A DNA stretch of 8,775 nucleotides from assembly GCA_023426275.1 (NCBI GenBank), contig JAFABC010000168.1:1-8775 (forward strand), read 5' to 3'. Below, piece by piece: positions 1-6,313 of this stretch (positions are counted from its first letter, which is position 1; the number at the start of each line of letters is the position of its first letter). This DNA comes from Pseudomonadota bacterium (GTDB taxonomy: Bacteria; Desulfobacterota; Desulfovibrionia; Desulfovibrionales; Desulfovibrionaceae). The notes beneath the pieces were generated by a model, which searched no databases, was not told the origin of the DNA, and saw only the letters and a list, made by a program, of their open reading frames with translations. The position numbers were made by a program, and so were the translations under genes.

Positions 1-108
1 AGGTACGCCAGCATCGCTTCGCGCCGCAGCAAGATATCCCCTTCGAGGGGGGCCGGGGGGCATCATGGCCCCCGGCCGCCGGAGGCATCCTGTTGTTGTA
101 GACAGGCC
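1..108. other. Intergenic left edge, no supported gene
   Basis: No gene is supported here. Most of the stretch is a GC-rich two-hairpin repeat (described separately) lying just past the stop codon of the leftward membrane-protein gene. The outermost 40 or so bases, read leftward, give a protein-like run L-E-G-D-I-L-L-R-R-E-A-M-L-A-Y. It is cut by the window edge and has no convincing start codon, so I do not call it. Confidence 0.6.
38..88 (-). repeat. Two-hairpin 3'-end repeat, copy A
   Basis: Read leftward, the element opens with ATGCCTCCGGCGGCCGGG, an exact 18-base match to the copy at 8639. It continues into a GC stem (69-77 paired with 51-59, nine base pairs, loop 60-68) and then a small hairpin (46-50 with 38-42, loop of three). 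It begins exactly 20 bases after the stop codon of the leftward membrane-protein gene, the same distance as the copy behind the SDR gene. There is no long U-tract, so it may be an RNA 3'-end stabiliser or a dispersed repeat rather than a classical terminator. Confidence 0.7.
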
Positions 109-540
109 CTACGTCAGCAGGCCGCGCTTCCCAAGTCGCCAGGCGTAGTAGACCACCGCGCCGAACAGCACGATGCCAAGCGCCTGGGCGGCCAGCCCGG
201 CCGGAGCCACCACCGTTGCCGGATCGGTGCGCACCCAGACCACGGCCGTGGAAAAGACGTTGAGGACGAAGGCCAGGGCCAGCACGGCCACCGCCCGTTT
301 GCGGAGCGAAAAAAGCAGTGTCACCCCGACCAGGGTGATGCCGGCGTTGAGATAGCCGATCACCCGGTCGAAAACCGTAAACCGGGCCAGATAGGCCTGC
401 TGTTCGGGCGTCATCTGCACGCCGCCGGCCGTGACGAAAAAGAGCCCCACAATCACCTGGATGGAACTGACCAGATAAAACAGGAAAATGACCCAGACCA
501 GGATGGGTCGTTTGCGCTGGGCGCCGGATGCGTCGGGCAT
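109..540 (-). CDS. Small four-helix integral membrane protein, function unknown
   Basis: This encodes a 143-residue protein that I do not recognise as a named family. Four hydrophobic segments are visible at about residues 13-36, 57-79, 83-103 and 110-134. A positively charged N-terminus (R-K-R at 9-11), a basic loop R-K-R at 80-82 and a basic tail suggest the N-terminus is cytoplasmic. There is no signal peptide, cofactor motif or catalytic motif. The start at 540 is chosen because GGGAGGT lies directly upstream on the leftward strand. A longer in-frame start at 618 would put unconserved-looking hydrophilic sequence in front and would cover the predicted promoter. The gene is divergent from the sigma-54 activator at 674, and a shared control region is possible but not shown. 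A role in membrane transport or as a small accessory protein would be a guess. Confidence 0.8.
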   Translation of the reverse strand: MPDASGAQRKRPILVWVIFLFYLVSSIQVIVGLFFVTAGGVQMTPEQQAYLARFTVFDRVIGYLNAGITLVGVTLLFSLRKRAVAVLALAFVLNVFSTAVVWVRTDPATVVAPAGLAAQALGIVLFGAVVYYAWRLGKRGLLT

Positions 541-561
541 GGCCACCTCCCTTTGTCGCGG

Positions 562-590
562 ACTGTACGAGGCGGCTTGTGCCGCGTCAA
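562..590 (-). promoter_or_regulatory. Sigma-70 type promoter of the membrane-protein gene
   Basis: On the leftward strand a -35 hexamer TTGACG (585-590) is separated by 17 bases from a -10 hexamer TACAGT (562-567). This places transcription start near 555, giving a leader of about 15 bases that contains the GGGAGGT ribosome binding site. The spacer holds a small inverted repeat, GCGGC-TTGT-GCCGC (572-585), which could be an operator or chance. This is a consensus match only. Confidence 0.5.
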
Positions 591-611
591 ACGCGCCAAA
601 GCCGCCCCGAC

Positions 612-640
612 TCGACAAAATCCCCGCGAGCCCTTACACA
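612..640 (+). promoter_or_regulatory. Possible promoter of the response-regulator gene
   Basis: TCGACA (612-617, five of six to the -35 consensus) is followed after 17 bases by TACACA (635-640, three of six to the -10 consensus). Transcription would start near 647, at the left edge of a short hairpin just before the ribosome binding site. The weak -10 makes this tentative. I saw no -24/-12 sigma-54 promoter in the spacer. Confidence 0.3.
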
Positions 641-646
641 TTCCGC

Positions 647-669
647 TGTGTCGGGGGACACAAGGGAGG
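647..669 (+). promoter_or_regulatory. Leader hairpin next to the regulator's ribosome binding site
   Basis: TGTGTC (647-652) and GACACA (657-662) form a six-base-pair stem with a GGGG loop, one base before the Shine-Dalgarno GGGAGG (664-669) of the regulator gene. The TGTGT arm can alternatively pair with ACACA at 636-640, so two mutually exclusive folds exist if transcription starts upstream of 636. The structure is visible; any regulatory role is inference. Confidence 0.35.
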
Positions 670-673
670 CGAA

Positions 674-2128
674 ATGGCGAAAATTTTGGTGATCGACGAC
701 GACACCCACATCCGCGAAGTCTGCAAGCTCGTCATCGAAGGAATGGGCCACGAGGTCGAAACCCGGCCCGGCCTCAACAAGGGGCTGGAGGCCCTGGACG
801 AGACCCCCTACGATGTCGTCTATCTCGATGTGGACCTGCCCGACGGCAACGGCCTGCTCTCCATCCCCAAGATCACCGAGCGAGACAAGGCCCCGGAAGT
901 CATCATCTTCACCGGCGCGAGCTACCCCAACGGCGCGGAACTGGCCATCAAGAACGGCGCCTGGGACTACATCGAAAAGCCGGCCACGGCCGAGTCCATG
1001 ACCCTGCCACTTATCCGCGCCCTCCAGTATCGCAAGGAGAAATTCGCCCACCGCCCCCCGACCGTGGCGCTCAAGCGCGAGGGCATCATCGGCAACAGCC
1101 AGCGCATTGCCAGTTGCCTGGATCTCGTGGCCCAGGCCGCCAACGCCGACGCCAACACCCTGATTACCGGCGAGACCGGCACCGGCAAGGAGCTTTTCGC
1201 CCGGGCCATCCACGACAACAGCGACCGGATCGAAGGACCGTTCGTGGTGGTGGACTGCTCCAGCCTGACCGAGACGCTCATCGAATCGGTGCTGTTCGGC
1301 CACGCCAAGGGCGCGTTTACCGGCGCGGAAAAAAAGCAGGACGGCCTCATCAAGCAGGCCGACAAGGGCACGCTTTTCCTCGACGAGGTGGGCGAGCTGC
1401 CCTTTGCCCAGCAAAAAGCCTTCCTGCGCGTGCTGCAGGAACGCCGCTTCCGTCCGGTCGGGGCCAAGGAGGAGGAAACAAGCGACTTCCGGCTCGTGGC
1501 CGCCACCAACAAGGACCTCGAAGCCATGGTCGCGGCCGGCGATTTCCGCAACGACCTGCTTTTCCGCCTGCGCACCATGCACATCCACATCCCGCCCCTG
1601 CGCCAGCGCGACGAGGACATCCGCGAACTGGCCATCTATTACATGAACGCCTTTTGCAAAAAGTACAAAGTGCCGCTCAAGGGCTTTTCCCCGGAATTTC
1701 TGGACAGCCTGGAGGAATACGACTGGCCGGGCAACGTGCGCGAACTGGTCAATCTCATGGAAAACATCATCGTGCGCGCCCAGTTCGAGCCCACCCTCTA
1801 CCCCAAGCATCTGCCGCCCGAGGTGCGCATCCGCATCATGAGCGGCAAACGCCAGGAACTGGCGGCCCAGCAGGAACAGGAGGCCCTCGGCATCCCGGAA
1901 CCGGTGGCCGCGACCGGCGCGCCAAGTGGGTCAGGCGGGTCGAACGGCGACGGGCCGCTCACGATCACGCCCTTCGATTCCTACAAAAAAAGCACCGAGC
2001 ACCGATATTTCAAGGCGCTGATGCAGGAAACGGGCGGCGACATCCACAAGGCCTGCGAACTGTCCTCGCTCGGCAAGCAGAGCCTGTACCGCTACCTGCG
2101 CATCCACGGCATTCCCACCCGGCCGTAA
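674..2128 (+). CDS. Sigma-54-dependent response regulator, NtrC/DctD type
   Basis: This 484-residue activator of sigma-54 RNA polymerase should be controlled by phosphorylation from a sensor kinase. The receiver domain (about 1-120) has the acidic pocket D8-D9-D10, the phospho-acceptor D52, T80 and K102. The AAA+ domain (about 137-370) carries Walker A G-E-T-G-T-G-K-E (166-173), the sigma-54 contact loop G-A-F-T-G-A (213-218), Walker B G-T-L-F-L-D-E (232-238), the arginines R292 and R298, and W-P-G-N-V-R-E-L (351-358). All key residues are intact. A Gln/Gly/Ser-rich linker of about 40 residues leads to a C-terminal Fis-type helix-turn-helix (about 440-480) for enhancer binding. The start at 674 is chosen because the receiver fold begins there and GGGAGG lies just upstream; an in-frame start at 488 would overlap the divergent gene. 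No partner kinase is in the window, so the signal and targets are unknown. Confidence 0.93.
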   Translation: MAKILVIDDDTHIREVCKLVIEGMGHEVETRPGLNKGLEALDETPYDVVYLDVDLPDGNGLLSIPKITERDKAPEVIIFTGASYPNGAELAIKNGAWDYIEKPATAESMTLPLIRALQYRKEKFAHRPPTVALKREGIIGNSQRIASCLDLVAQAANADANTLITGETGTGKELFARAIHDNSDRIEGPFVVVDCSSLTETLIESVLFGHAKGAFTGAEKKQDGLIKQADKGTLFLDEVGELPFAQQKAFLRVLQERRFRPVGAKEEETSDFRLVAATNKDLEAMVAAGDFRNDLLFRLRTMHIHIPPLRQRDEDIRELAIYYMNAFCKKYKVPLKGFSPEFLDSLEEYDWPGNVRELVNLMENIIVRAQFEPTLYPKHLPPEVRIRIMSGKRQELAAQQEQEALGIPEPVAATGAPSGSGGSNGDGPLTITPFDSYKKSTEHRYFKALMQETGGDIHKACELSSLGKQSLYRYLRIHGIPTRP

Positions 2129-2248
2129 CCGGCGGGGAGCAGGAACAAAAGATACGACGGGGCCCCGGCCCCCTTCACCAGGGACGCAGCCCGGCCCGAA
2201 ACGGGCTTGCGAAAGCAACGCCCCTTGGCCGCCGCAGGCGTCCCCCGC
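2129..2248. other. Convergent spacer between the response regulator and alr
   Basis: These 120 bases lie between two genes that read toward each other. They contain short GC hairpins: GCCCG-AAA-CGGGC (2194-2206), GCTT-GCGA-AAGC (2205-2216), CCCT/AGGG (2171-2183) and the self-complementary GC block at 2159-2172. None carries a clear U-tract on either strand, so the terminators of both genes are uncertain. No gene is seen. Confidence 0.5.
2194..2241 (-). repeat. Degenerate two-hairpin 3'-end repeat behind alr, copy E
   Basis: Read leftward, GACGCCTGCGGCGGCC begins seven bases after the alr stop codon and matches the opening of the copies at 88 and 8639 at 14 of 16 positions. Downstream are a weak stem and a clear GCCCG-TTT-CGGGC hairpin (2206 to 2194), comparable to the small second hairpin of the other copies. 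The sequence similarity is direct. Membership in the same family is inferred. Confidence 0.5.
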
Positions 2249-3370
2249 CTAAACGTATTCGCGGGGATTGAGCCCGAACAGGCAGAACACCTCGTAGGGA
2301 ATGGTCCCCCACCACACGGCCAGCTCGTCGGCCGTCACCGCCCCGGGTCCTTCGCCGCCAAGCAGGTGGATGGTGTCGCCGGGCGCGACCTCCAGGCCCG
2401 ACACGTCGACCGCCGTCAGCTGCATGCACACCCGGCCGAGGATCGGCACCCGCCGGCCCCGCAGGCACATGAACCCCCTGTTGGACAGGCCCCGGCTGTA
2501 GGCGTCGGCGTAGCCGGCCGCCACGATGGCCACCCGCATGTCGCGCTCGGCGATAAAGGTCCGGCCGTAGCTGATGGACGCCCCCTGGGGCAGGTCGTGG
2601 ACGGATACGATGCGGGTGACGGTCTCCATGGCCGGCAGCAGCCCGGCCCCGAGCGATTCCTGGTCCGTACCCTGAAACGGATTGACGCCGTAGAGCGCGA
2701 TGCCGGCCCGCCGGGCCTCGAAGCCGTATTCGGCCGCGTGGGCCAGGATGCCGGCGCTGTTGCACAGCGACCCCTCGAAGCGCAGGCCGCCGTGGCGCAG
2801 GGCCTGGCAGATGCGGGCGAAGCGCGCGCCCTGGCTGCTCACGTAGTCAAAGGCCGTGGGGTCGTCGGCCGTGGCCAGATGCGAGCTGACCATGACCGGT
2901 TCAATGGCCGGCAGGTCGGCGAGACGCCCCAGCAGGCGCGGCACGTCGGCCTCGGTAAAGCCCAGCCGGGCCATGCCCGTGTCGAACTTGAGCGCCACCC
3001 GGGCCTTTTTCCCGAGCTTCGCCCCCAGGGCGGCCAACCGCTCCAGCTGGCCCGCGTCGTGGATGAAGGGAATGATGTCCTTTTCCAGGACCAGGGCGTC
3101 GTCCTCGGGCAGCACCGGGCCGAGCAGGGACACGATGGCCCCCTTTTCGCCGGCATCGCGCAGGGCCGCGCCCTCGGCCACCGAACCGATGGCAAAGGCG
3201 TCGCAGCCGGCCCCGGCCAGGGCCCGGGCCGTCTCGATGAGGCCATGCCCGTAGGCGTCGGCCTTGACCACGGCCAGGACATGGCCGCCGAAACTCTTGA
3301 GGCGGGTGTAGTTGGCGGCGATGTGCGACAGGCGCACCCGGGTGCGCAGGTAGTTATGGGCAATCGACAT
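2249..3370 (-). CDS. alr: Alanine racemase (PLP-dependent)
   Basis: The 373-residue enzyme interconverts L- and D-alanine in the cytoplasm and supplies D-alanine for peptidoglycan. The N-terminal barrel carries the PLP lysine K36 in A-V-V-K-A-D-A-Y-G-H-G, then K-F-D-T-G-M-A-R-L-G-F (128-138), H-L-A-T-A-D-D (164-170), N-S-A-G (204-207) and R-A-G-I-A-L-Y-G (221-228). The C-terminal beta domain supplies the second catalytic base Y268 in I-S-Y-G-R-T and the substrate-contact region G-R-V-C-M (312-316). Length and order match the family. One deviation is Q317, where many alanine racemases have Asp after the conserved Met. The start at 3370 has AAGGAG six bases upstream. The gene is divergent from mutL and stands alone; its 3' end is convergent with the response-regulator gene. 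Confidence 0.95.
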   Translation of the reverse strand: MSIAHNYLRTRVRLSHIAANYTRLKSFGGHVLAVVKADAYGHGLIETARALAGAGCDAFAIGSVAEGAALRDAGEKGAIVSLLGPVLPEDDALVLEKDIIPFIHDAGQLERLAALGAKLGKKARVALKFDTGMARLGFTEADVPRLLGRLADLPAIEPVMVSSHLATADDPTAFDYVSSQGARFARICQALRHGGLRFEGSLCNSAGILAHAAEYGFEARRAGIALYGVNPFQGTDQESLGAGLLPAMETVTRIVSVHDLPQGASISYGRTFIAERDMRVAIVAAGYADAYSRGLSNRGFMCLRGRRVPILGRVCMQLTAVDVSGLEVAPGDTIHLLGGEGPGAVTADELAVWWGTIPYEVFCLFGLNPREYV

Positions 3371-3515
3371 GGGCTGCTCCTTGGGCGTTTGGCCGGTGAG
3401 TATCTACGCCCATCGCCGGCGCTTTGCCACCCGTTCGCACCGATCTTCCGCGCCGGCCCGCCGGCCCCTGACGGTCCGTCTGGCCCCCGGAAACGACTTG
3501 GCGTATGCTTCCCCC
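3371..3515. other. Divergent alr-mutL promoter region
   Basis: This 145-base spacer must hold the start signals of both genes. On the leftward strand AAGGAG (3377-3382) serves alr, and a poor -10-like TAGATA lies about 20 bases further upstream without a good -35. On the rightward strand TATGCT (3504-3509) lies six bases before the mutL ATG. No operator-like palindrome stood out. Confidence 0.4.
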
Positions 3516-3518
3516 ATG
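3504..3518 (+). promoter_or_regulatory. Candidate -10 element giving a leaderless mutL mRNA
   Basis: TATGCT (3504-3509, four of six to TATAAT) ends six bases before the A of the mutL start codon, so initiation at the usual distance would fall on the ATG itself. The bases between are pyrimidines (TCCCCC) with no Shine-Dalgarno sequence. The -35 region is weak. Leaderless translation is inferred. Confidence 0.3.
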
Positions 3519-5471
3519 TCACATGCCCTCAAGCATCGCGCCATCCGTATTCTGCCCGCCGAACTGCAAAACCAGATTGCCGCCGGCGAGGTGGTGGAAC
3601 GCCCGGCCAGCGTCCTCAAGGAGCTGGTGGAAAACAGCCTGGACGCCGGCGCTTCCCGCGTCGAGGTCGCCATCGAAGGCGGCGGCCGCACCGCCCTGGT
3701 CGTTGCCGACGACGGCTGGGGCATGACGCCCGAGGAACTGCCGCTTTCCGTCACGCGTCACGCCACGAGCAAGATCGCCTCCATGGAGGAGCTGGCCGGC
3801 ATCGAAAGTTTCGGTTTTCGCGGCGAGGCCCTGCCGAGCATCGCCTCGGTGTCGAGCTTCACCATCACCTCGCGCCACGAGAGTTTCGACGAGGGCGCGT
3901 TCTTGCGCGTGGAAAGCGGCCGCATCATGGAACAGGGGCCGGCCGCCCTGCCGCACGGCACGCGCATCGAGGTGCGCGACCTGTTCGCCGCCGTGCCGGC
4001 CCGGCTCAAGTTCCTCAAATCGGAAGCCACCGAGACCAAGCGGGCCACGGAGGTCTTTTGCCGGGCCGCCCTGGCCCGGCTCGACGTCGCCTTCAAGCTG
4101 ACCGTGGGCGGCCGCACCGCCCTGCGCTTTCCGGCGAACCAGACGCTCACGGCCCGGCTGGCCGGCATGTGGCCTCCGGCCATCACCGACGACCTGTTCG
4201 CGTTCGACTACGCCCTGGGCCCCATCCGCATCGACGGCGTGCTCGGCAAGCCGCTCAAGGCGCAGGGCCGGGCCGACCGGATGCTTTTTTACGTCAACGG
4301 CCGGGCCGTGACCGACCGGCTGCTCCTGTCGGCCGTGCGCGAGGCCTACAAGGGCCGGTTGCTGGCCCGGGAATACCCGCAGGTGGTCATCTTCCTGGCG
4401 GTGCCGCCCGAGGACCTCGACGTCAACGTGCACCCGGCCAAGACCGAAGTGCGGTTTCGCGACGAACAGATCGTGTTTCGCAACCTGCGCCGGGCCGTGA
4501 GCGAGGCCCTGGACAAGGCCCTGGTCCTGCGCACGGTGCCCGCGCCCGAGCCCTGGGTGAAAAGCGACGGCGAGCTACCCAAATTTCCCTCGCGCCGGGA
4601 TTTCCTGGACGAACTGGCGCGCAGCAACGCGCCAAGCCCCTCGGAAACCGTGCCCATGGCCGGCGGCGTGCGGGAAGCCCCGCCACACGCGGCGCTCCGG
4701 GATGTCCCCCCCGCGGCCGACGCGACAGACCAGCCGGCCCGCACGCCCTTTCAGGCCGTCGCCGACAACCGCCGCCAGGGCCAACCCGCGCCGGTGCGCC
4801 ATCCCGACCCGCCGGCCGTGGAGCGCCATCGGACCGAAGCGGCCCAGACCGCGCCGCCCGCCTTCGAAGCCGAACCCGGCCCGCCGGCCCTGTCCCCCCA
4901 GGAAGACCAGGAGCCCCGGCTGCCGCCCGAGGTGCGCTACCTCGGCCAGTTCGCCGACACCTACCTCATCGTGGACCTCGGCCGGGAACTCGTGCTCGTG
5001 GACCAGCACGCCGCCCACGAACGCGTCATCTACGCCGCCATGGAGGCCACAGGTTCGCGCGGCAACAGCCGGCCGGTGGGCATTCCCCTGGAAATGACAC
5101 TGCACCCGTCCGAACAGGCGGCCCTCCAGGAACTGGCCGGCGAACTGCGCGCCATCGGCTACAATCTGGAATCGCCGCGTCCCGGCGTGGTGGCCGTCAC
5201 GGGCGCGCCCCCGGGACTCACCCTCGGGCAGGCCCGGGAATACCTGACCGCCGCCCTGTCCGGGCAGTCGAAGAGCCTGCACGACCTGTGGATTCTCATG
5301 AGTTGCAAGACGGCCATCAAGGCCGGCACCAGGCTGGCCGACGACGAGGCCGTGGCCCTGCTCGACCAGTGGGCCAGGGCCCCGGACCGGGACTACTGCC
5401 CGCACGGCCGGCCCGTGACCGTACGCTTCGGCCGCCACGAACTGGAAAAGCTCTTCAAGCGCAAAAAGTAG
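3516..5471 (+). CDS. mutL: DNA mismatch repair protein MutL with nuclease-type C-terminus
   Basis: The 651-residue protein couples MutS mismatch recognition to strand incision. The N-terminal GHKL ATPase (about 1-345) shows E-L-V-E-N-S-L-D-A-G-A (36-46, with catalytic E36 and N40), D-D-G-W-G-M (65-70), T-R-H-A-T-S-K-I (80-87) and F-G-F-R-G-E-A-L (99-106). A long Pro/Ala-rich linker, probably disordered, covers about 350-470. The C-terminal dimerisation/endonuclease domain has D-Q-H-A-A-H-E (496-502), S-C-K-T-A-I-K-A-G (596-604), C-P-H-G-R-P (628-633) and a final E-L-E-K-L-F-K-R. These are the metal-site motifs of MutL from bacteria lacking MutH, so it should nick DNA itself. The last Glu of the usual D-Q-H-A-x2-E-x4-E motif is A507 here. 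The ATG at 3516 fits family N-termini but has no Shine-Dalgarno; the frame extends upstream with unconserved residues. Confidence 0.95.
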   Translation: MSHALKHRAIRILPAELQNQIAAGEVVERPASVLKELVENSLDAGASRVEVAIEGGGRTALVVADDGWGMTPEELPLSVTRHATSKIASMEELAGIESFGFRGEALPSIASVSSFTITSRHESFDEGAFLRVESGRIMEQGPAALPHGTRIEVRDLFAAVPARLKFLKSEATETKRATEVFCRAALARLDVAFKLTVGGRTALRFPANQTLTARLAGMWPPAITDDLFAFDYALGPIRIDGVLGKPLKAQGRADRMLFYVNGRAVTDRLLLSAVREAYKGRLLAREYPQVVIFLAVPPEDLDVNVHPAKTEVRFRDEQIVFRNLRRAVSEALDKALVLRTVPAPEPWVKSDGELPKFPSRRDFLDELARSNAPSPSETVPMAGGVREAPPHAALRDVPPAADATDQPARTPFQAVADNRRQGQPAPVRHPDPPAVERHRTEAAQTAPPAFEAEPGPPALSPQEDQEPRLPPEVRYLGQFADTYLIVDLGRELVLVDQHAAHERVIYAAMEATGSRGNSRPVGIPLEMTLHPSEQAALQELAGELRAIGYNLESPRPGVVAVTGAPPGLTLGQAREYLTAALSGQSKSLHDLWILMSCKTAIKAGTRLADDEAVALLDQWARAPDRDYCPHGRPVTVRFGRHELEKLFKRKK

Positions 5472-5530
5472 TTCCCTCCGGCCCGGCTCCCGCCTTGCCA
5501 AACTTGCTCAAAATGTTCACAACCGGTGGC

Positions 5531-5567
5531 GGCGAAATCACGGCCCATGCCGTGTTCGCCATTTTGT
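5531..5567 (+). terminator. Probable intrinsic terminator of mutL
   Basis: GGCGAA (5531-5536) pairs with TTCGCC (5555-5560). After a two-base AT bulge, CACGGC (5539-5544) pairs with GCCGTG (5549-5554) around a CCAT loop. The 12-base-pair stem is followed immediately by ATTTTGT. The U-run is short (four), so termination may be partial. Confidence 0.5.
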
Positions 5568-5594
5568 AGACGCCGCTGCCCCTTTTCCCTGCCA

Positions 5595-5642
5595 AGGGGG
5601 GCCGGGGGAAATCCTCCCCGGCGGGGTGAGGGGCAGAGCCCC
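5595..5642. repeat. Related GC palindromes, repeat fragment B
   Basis: AGGGGGGCCGGGGG (5595-5608) is an exact 14-base match to 46-59 of copy A at the left edge, in the same orientation. GCCGGGG (5601-5607) pairs with CCCCGGC (5616-5622). A second hairpin, GGGGC-AGA-GCCCC (5630-5642), follows. The fragment lacks the ATGCCTCCGG opening seen in copies A and C, so it is either a partial copy or a related element. Confidence 0.5.
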
Positions 5643-5680
5643 TGCCGGTGAGCTCTCGCCGGAAGCCAGGAGATGAAGCC

Positions 5681-6310
5681 ATGCTTGCCATTTTGGACTA
5701 CAAGGCCGGCAACCAGACCAGCGTGCGCCGGGCCCTCGACCACCTCGGCATCCCCTGCCGCATCACCGCCGATCCGGCCGTCATCGCCGACGCCGACGGC
5801 GTTATTTTTCCCGGCGTGGGCGCGGCCGGCCAGGCCATGCACGAACTGACCACGACCGGTCTCGACGCCCTGCTCACCGAGCAGGTCCAGGCCGGCAAAC
5901 CCCTGCTCGGCATCTGCGTCGGCTGTCAGATCCTGCTCGACTACAGCCCGGAAAACAACACCACCGCGCTCGGCATCGTGCCCGGCCAATGCGCCATGTT
6001 CTCCCCGGCCCTGGACGACGAGGACGGCATTCCCATCCGCATCCCCCACATGGGCTGGAACAGCGTGCGGCTGGCCCGGCCGTGCGAACTCTTCGACGGC
6101 ATCGACCGGGAGGCGGAATTCTATTTCGTCCACAGCTACTACCCCGTGCCGGCCGCCGAATACGTCATCGGCGTGACGGACTACGGCCTGCCCTTTTGCT
6201 CCGTGCACGGCCGCAAGGGACTGTGGGCCGTGCAGTTTCACCCGGAAAAAAGCGGTCGTCCGGGACTGGCCCTGCTTGCCAACTTCGCCGCCTACTGCAA
6301 GGAGGCCTAG
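5681..6310 (+). CDS. hisH: Imidazole glycerol phosphate synthase, glutaminase subunit HisH
   Basis: The 209-residue class I glutamine amidotransferase hydrolyses glutamine and passes ammonia to HisF for imidazole ring closure in histidine synthesis (branch to AICAR). The visible triad is C79 in L-G-I-C-V-G, H187 and E189 in V-Q-F-H-P-E-K-S-G. Other family marks are the N-terminal A-I-L-D-Y-K-A-G-N (3-11), the oxyanion-side strand F-P-G-V-G (43-47), and H-M-G-W-N-S-V with F-V-H-S-Y-Y near the middle. Length is normal. The start at 5681 has AGGAG eight bases upstream (5668-5672) and begins right at the first beta strand; an upstream in-frame GTG at 5648 is less likely. The gene lies three bases before hisF, so the two subunits should be co-transcribed and made together. 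Confidence 0.93.
   Translation: MLAILDYKAGNQTSVRRALDHLGIPCRITADPAVIADADGVIFPGVGAAGQAMHELTTTGLDALLTEQVQAGKPLLGICVGCQILLDYSPENNTTALGIVPGQCAMFSPALDDEDGIPIRIPHMGWNSVRLARPCELFDGIDREAEFYFVHSYYPVPAAEYVIGVTDYGLPFCSVHGRKGLWAVQFHPEKSGRPGLALLANFAAYCKEA
6299..6305 (+). promoter_or_regulatory. Ribosome binding site of hisF inside the end of hisH
   Basis: AAGGAGG, a near-perfect Shine-Dalgarno, overlaps the last codons of hisH and lies eight bases before the hisF ATG. This arrangement favours translational coupling, fitting equal amounts of the two subunits. Confidence 0.75.
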
Positions 6311-6313
6311 CCC

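Larger units (their letters stand above)
5472..5680. other. Structured spacer between mutL and hisH
   Basis: No gene is supported in these 209 bases. In order they contain a terminator-like hairpin (5531-5567), a GC palindrome related to the 3'-end repeats (5595-5622), a GGGGC-AGA-GCCCC hairpin (5630-5642) and the hisH ribosome binding site. No convincing promoter for hisH was found, although the stretch should contain one if the terminator works. Confidence 0.55.

Noticed and set aside
1..40. Possible 5' end of a leftward gene running off the window (L-E-G-D-I-L-L-R-R-E-A-M-L-A-Y)
   Set aside because: Only about 15 codons are visible, the possible TTG or ATG starts are not decisive, and the frame begins inside the repeat hairpin. 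It cannot be supported without the neighbouring sequence.
541..618. N-terminal extension of the small membrane protein to the upstream start at 618
   Set aside because: It would overrun the predicted promoter and the strong ribosome binding site GGGAGGT, and the added residues are hydrophilic without similarity to a signal.
587..1810. A leftward open frame opposite the response regulator
   Set aside because: No recognisable domain, and it is fully antisense to an intact receiver plus AAA+ regulator.
2141..2172. Terminator for alr in the convergent spacer (GC block then TCTTTTG read leftward)
   Set aside because: The self-complementary GC block allows only a short stem, and the T-run is seven bases away and only four long, so it does not meet intrinsic terminator form.
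2207..5569. A very long open frame (over 1100 codons) on the rightward strand across alr and mutL
   Set aside because: The product is Arg/Pro/Gly-rich low-complexity sequence with no domain. It is antisense to alr and out of frame with mutL, both of which have complete family motifs. Stop-poor frames of this kind are expected in high-GC DNA.
5455..5691. A leftward 78-codon frame through the mutL-hisH spacer
   Set aside because: It overlaps the mutL end and the terminator hairpin and has no ribosome binding site of note. The spacer is better explained by palindromes, although a repeat-borne peptide was considered.
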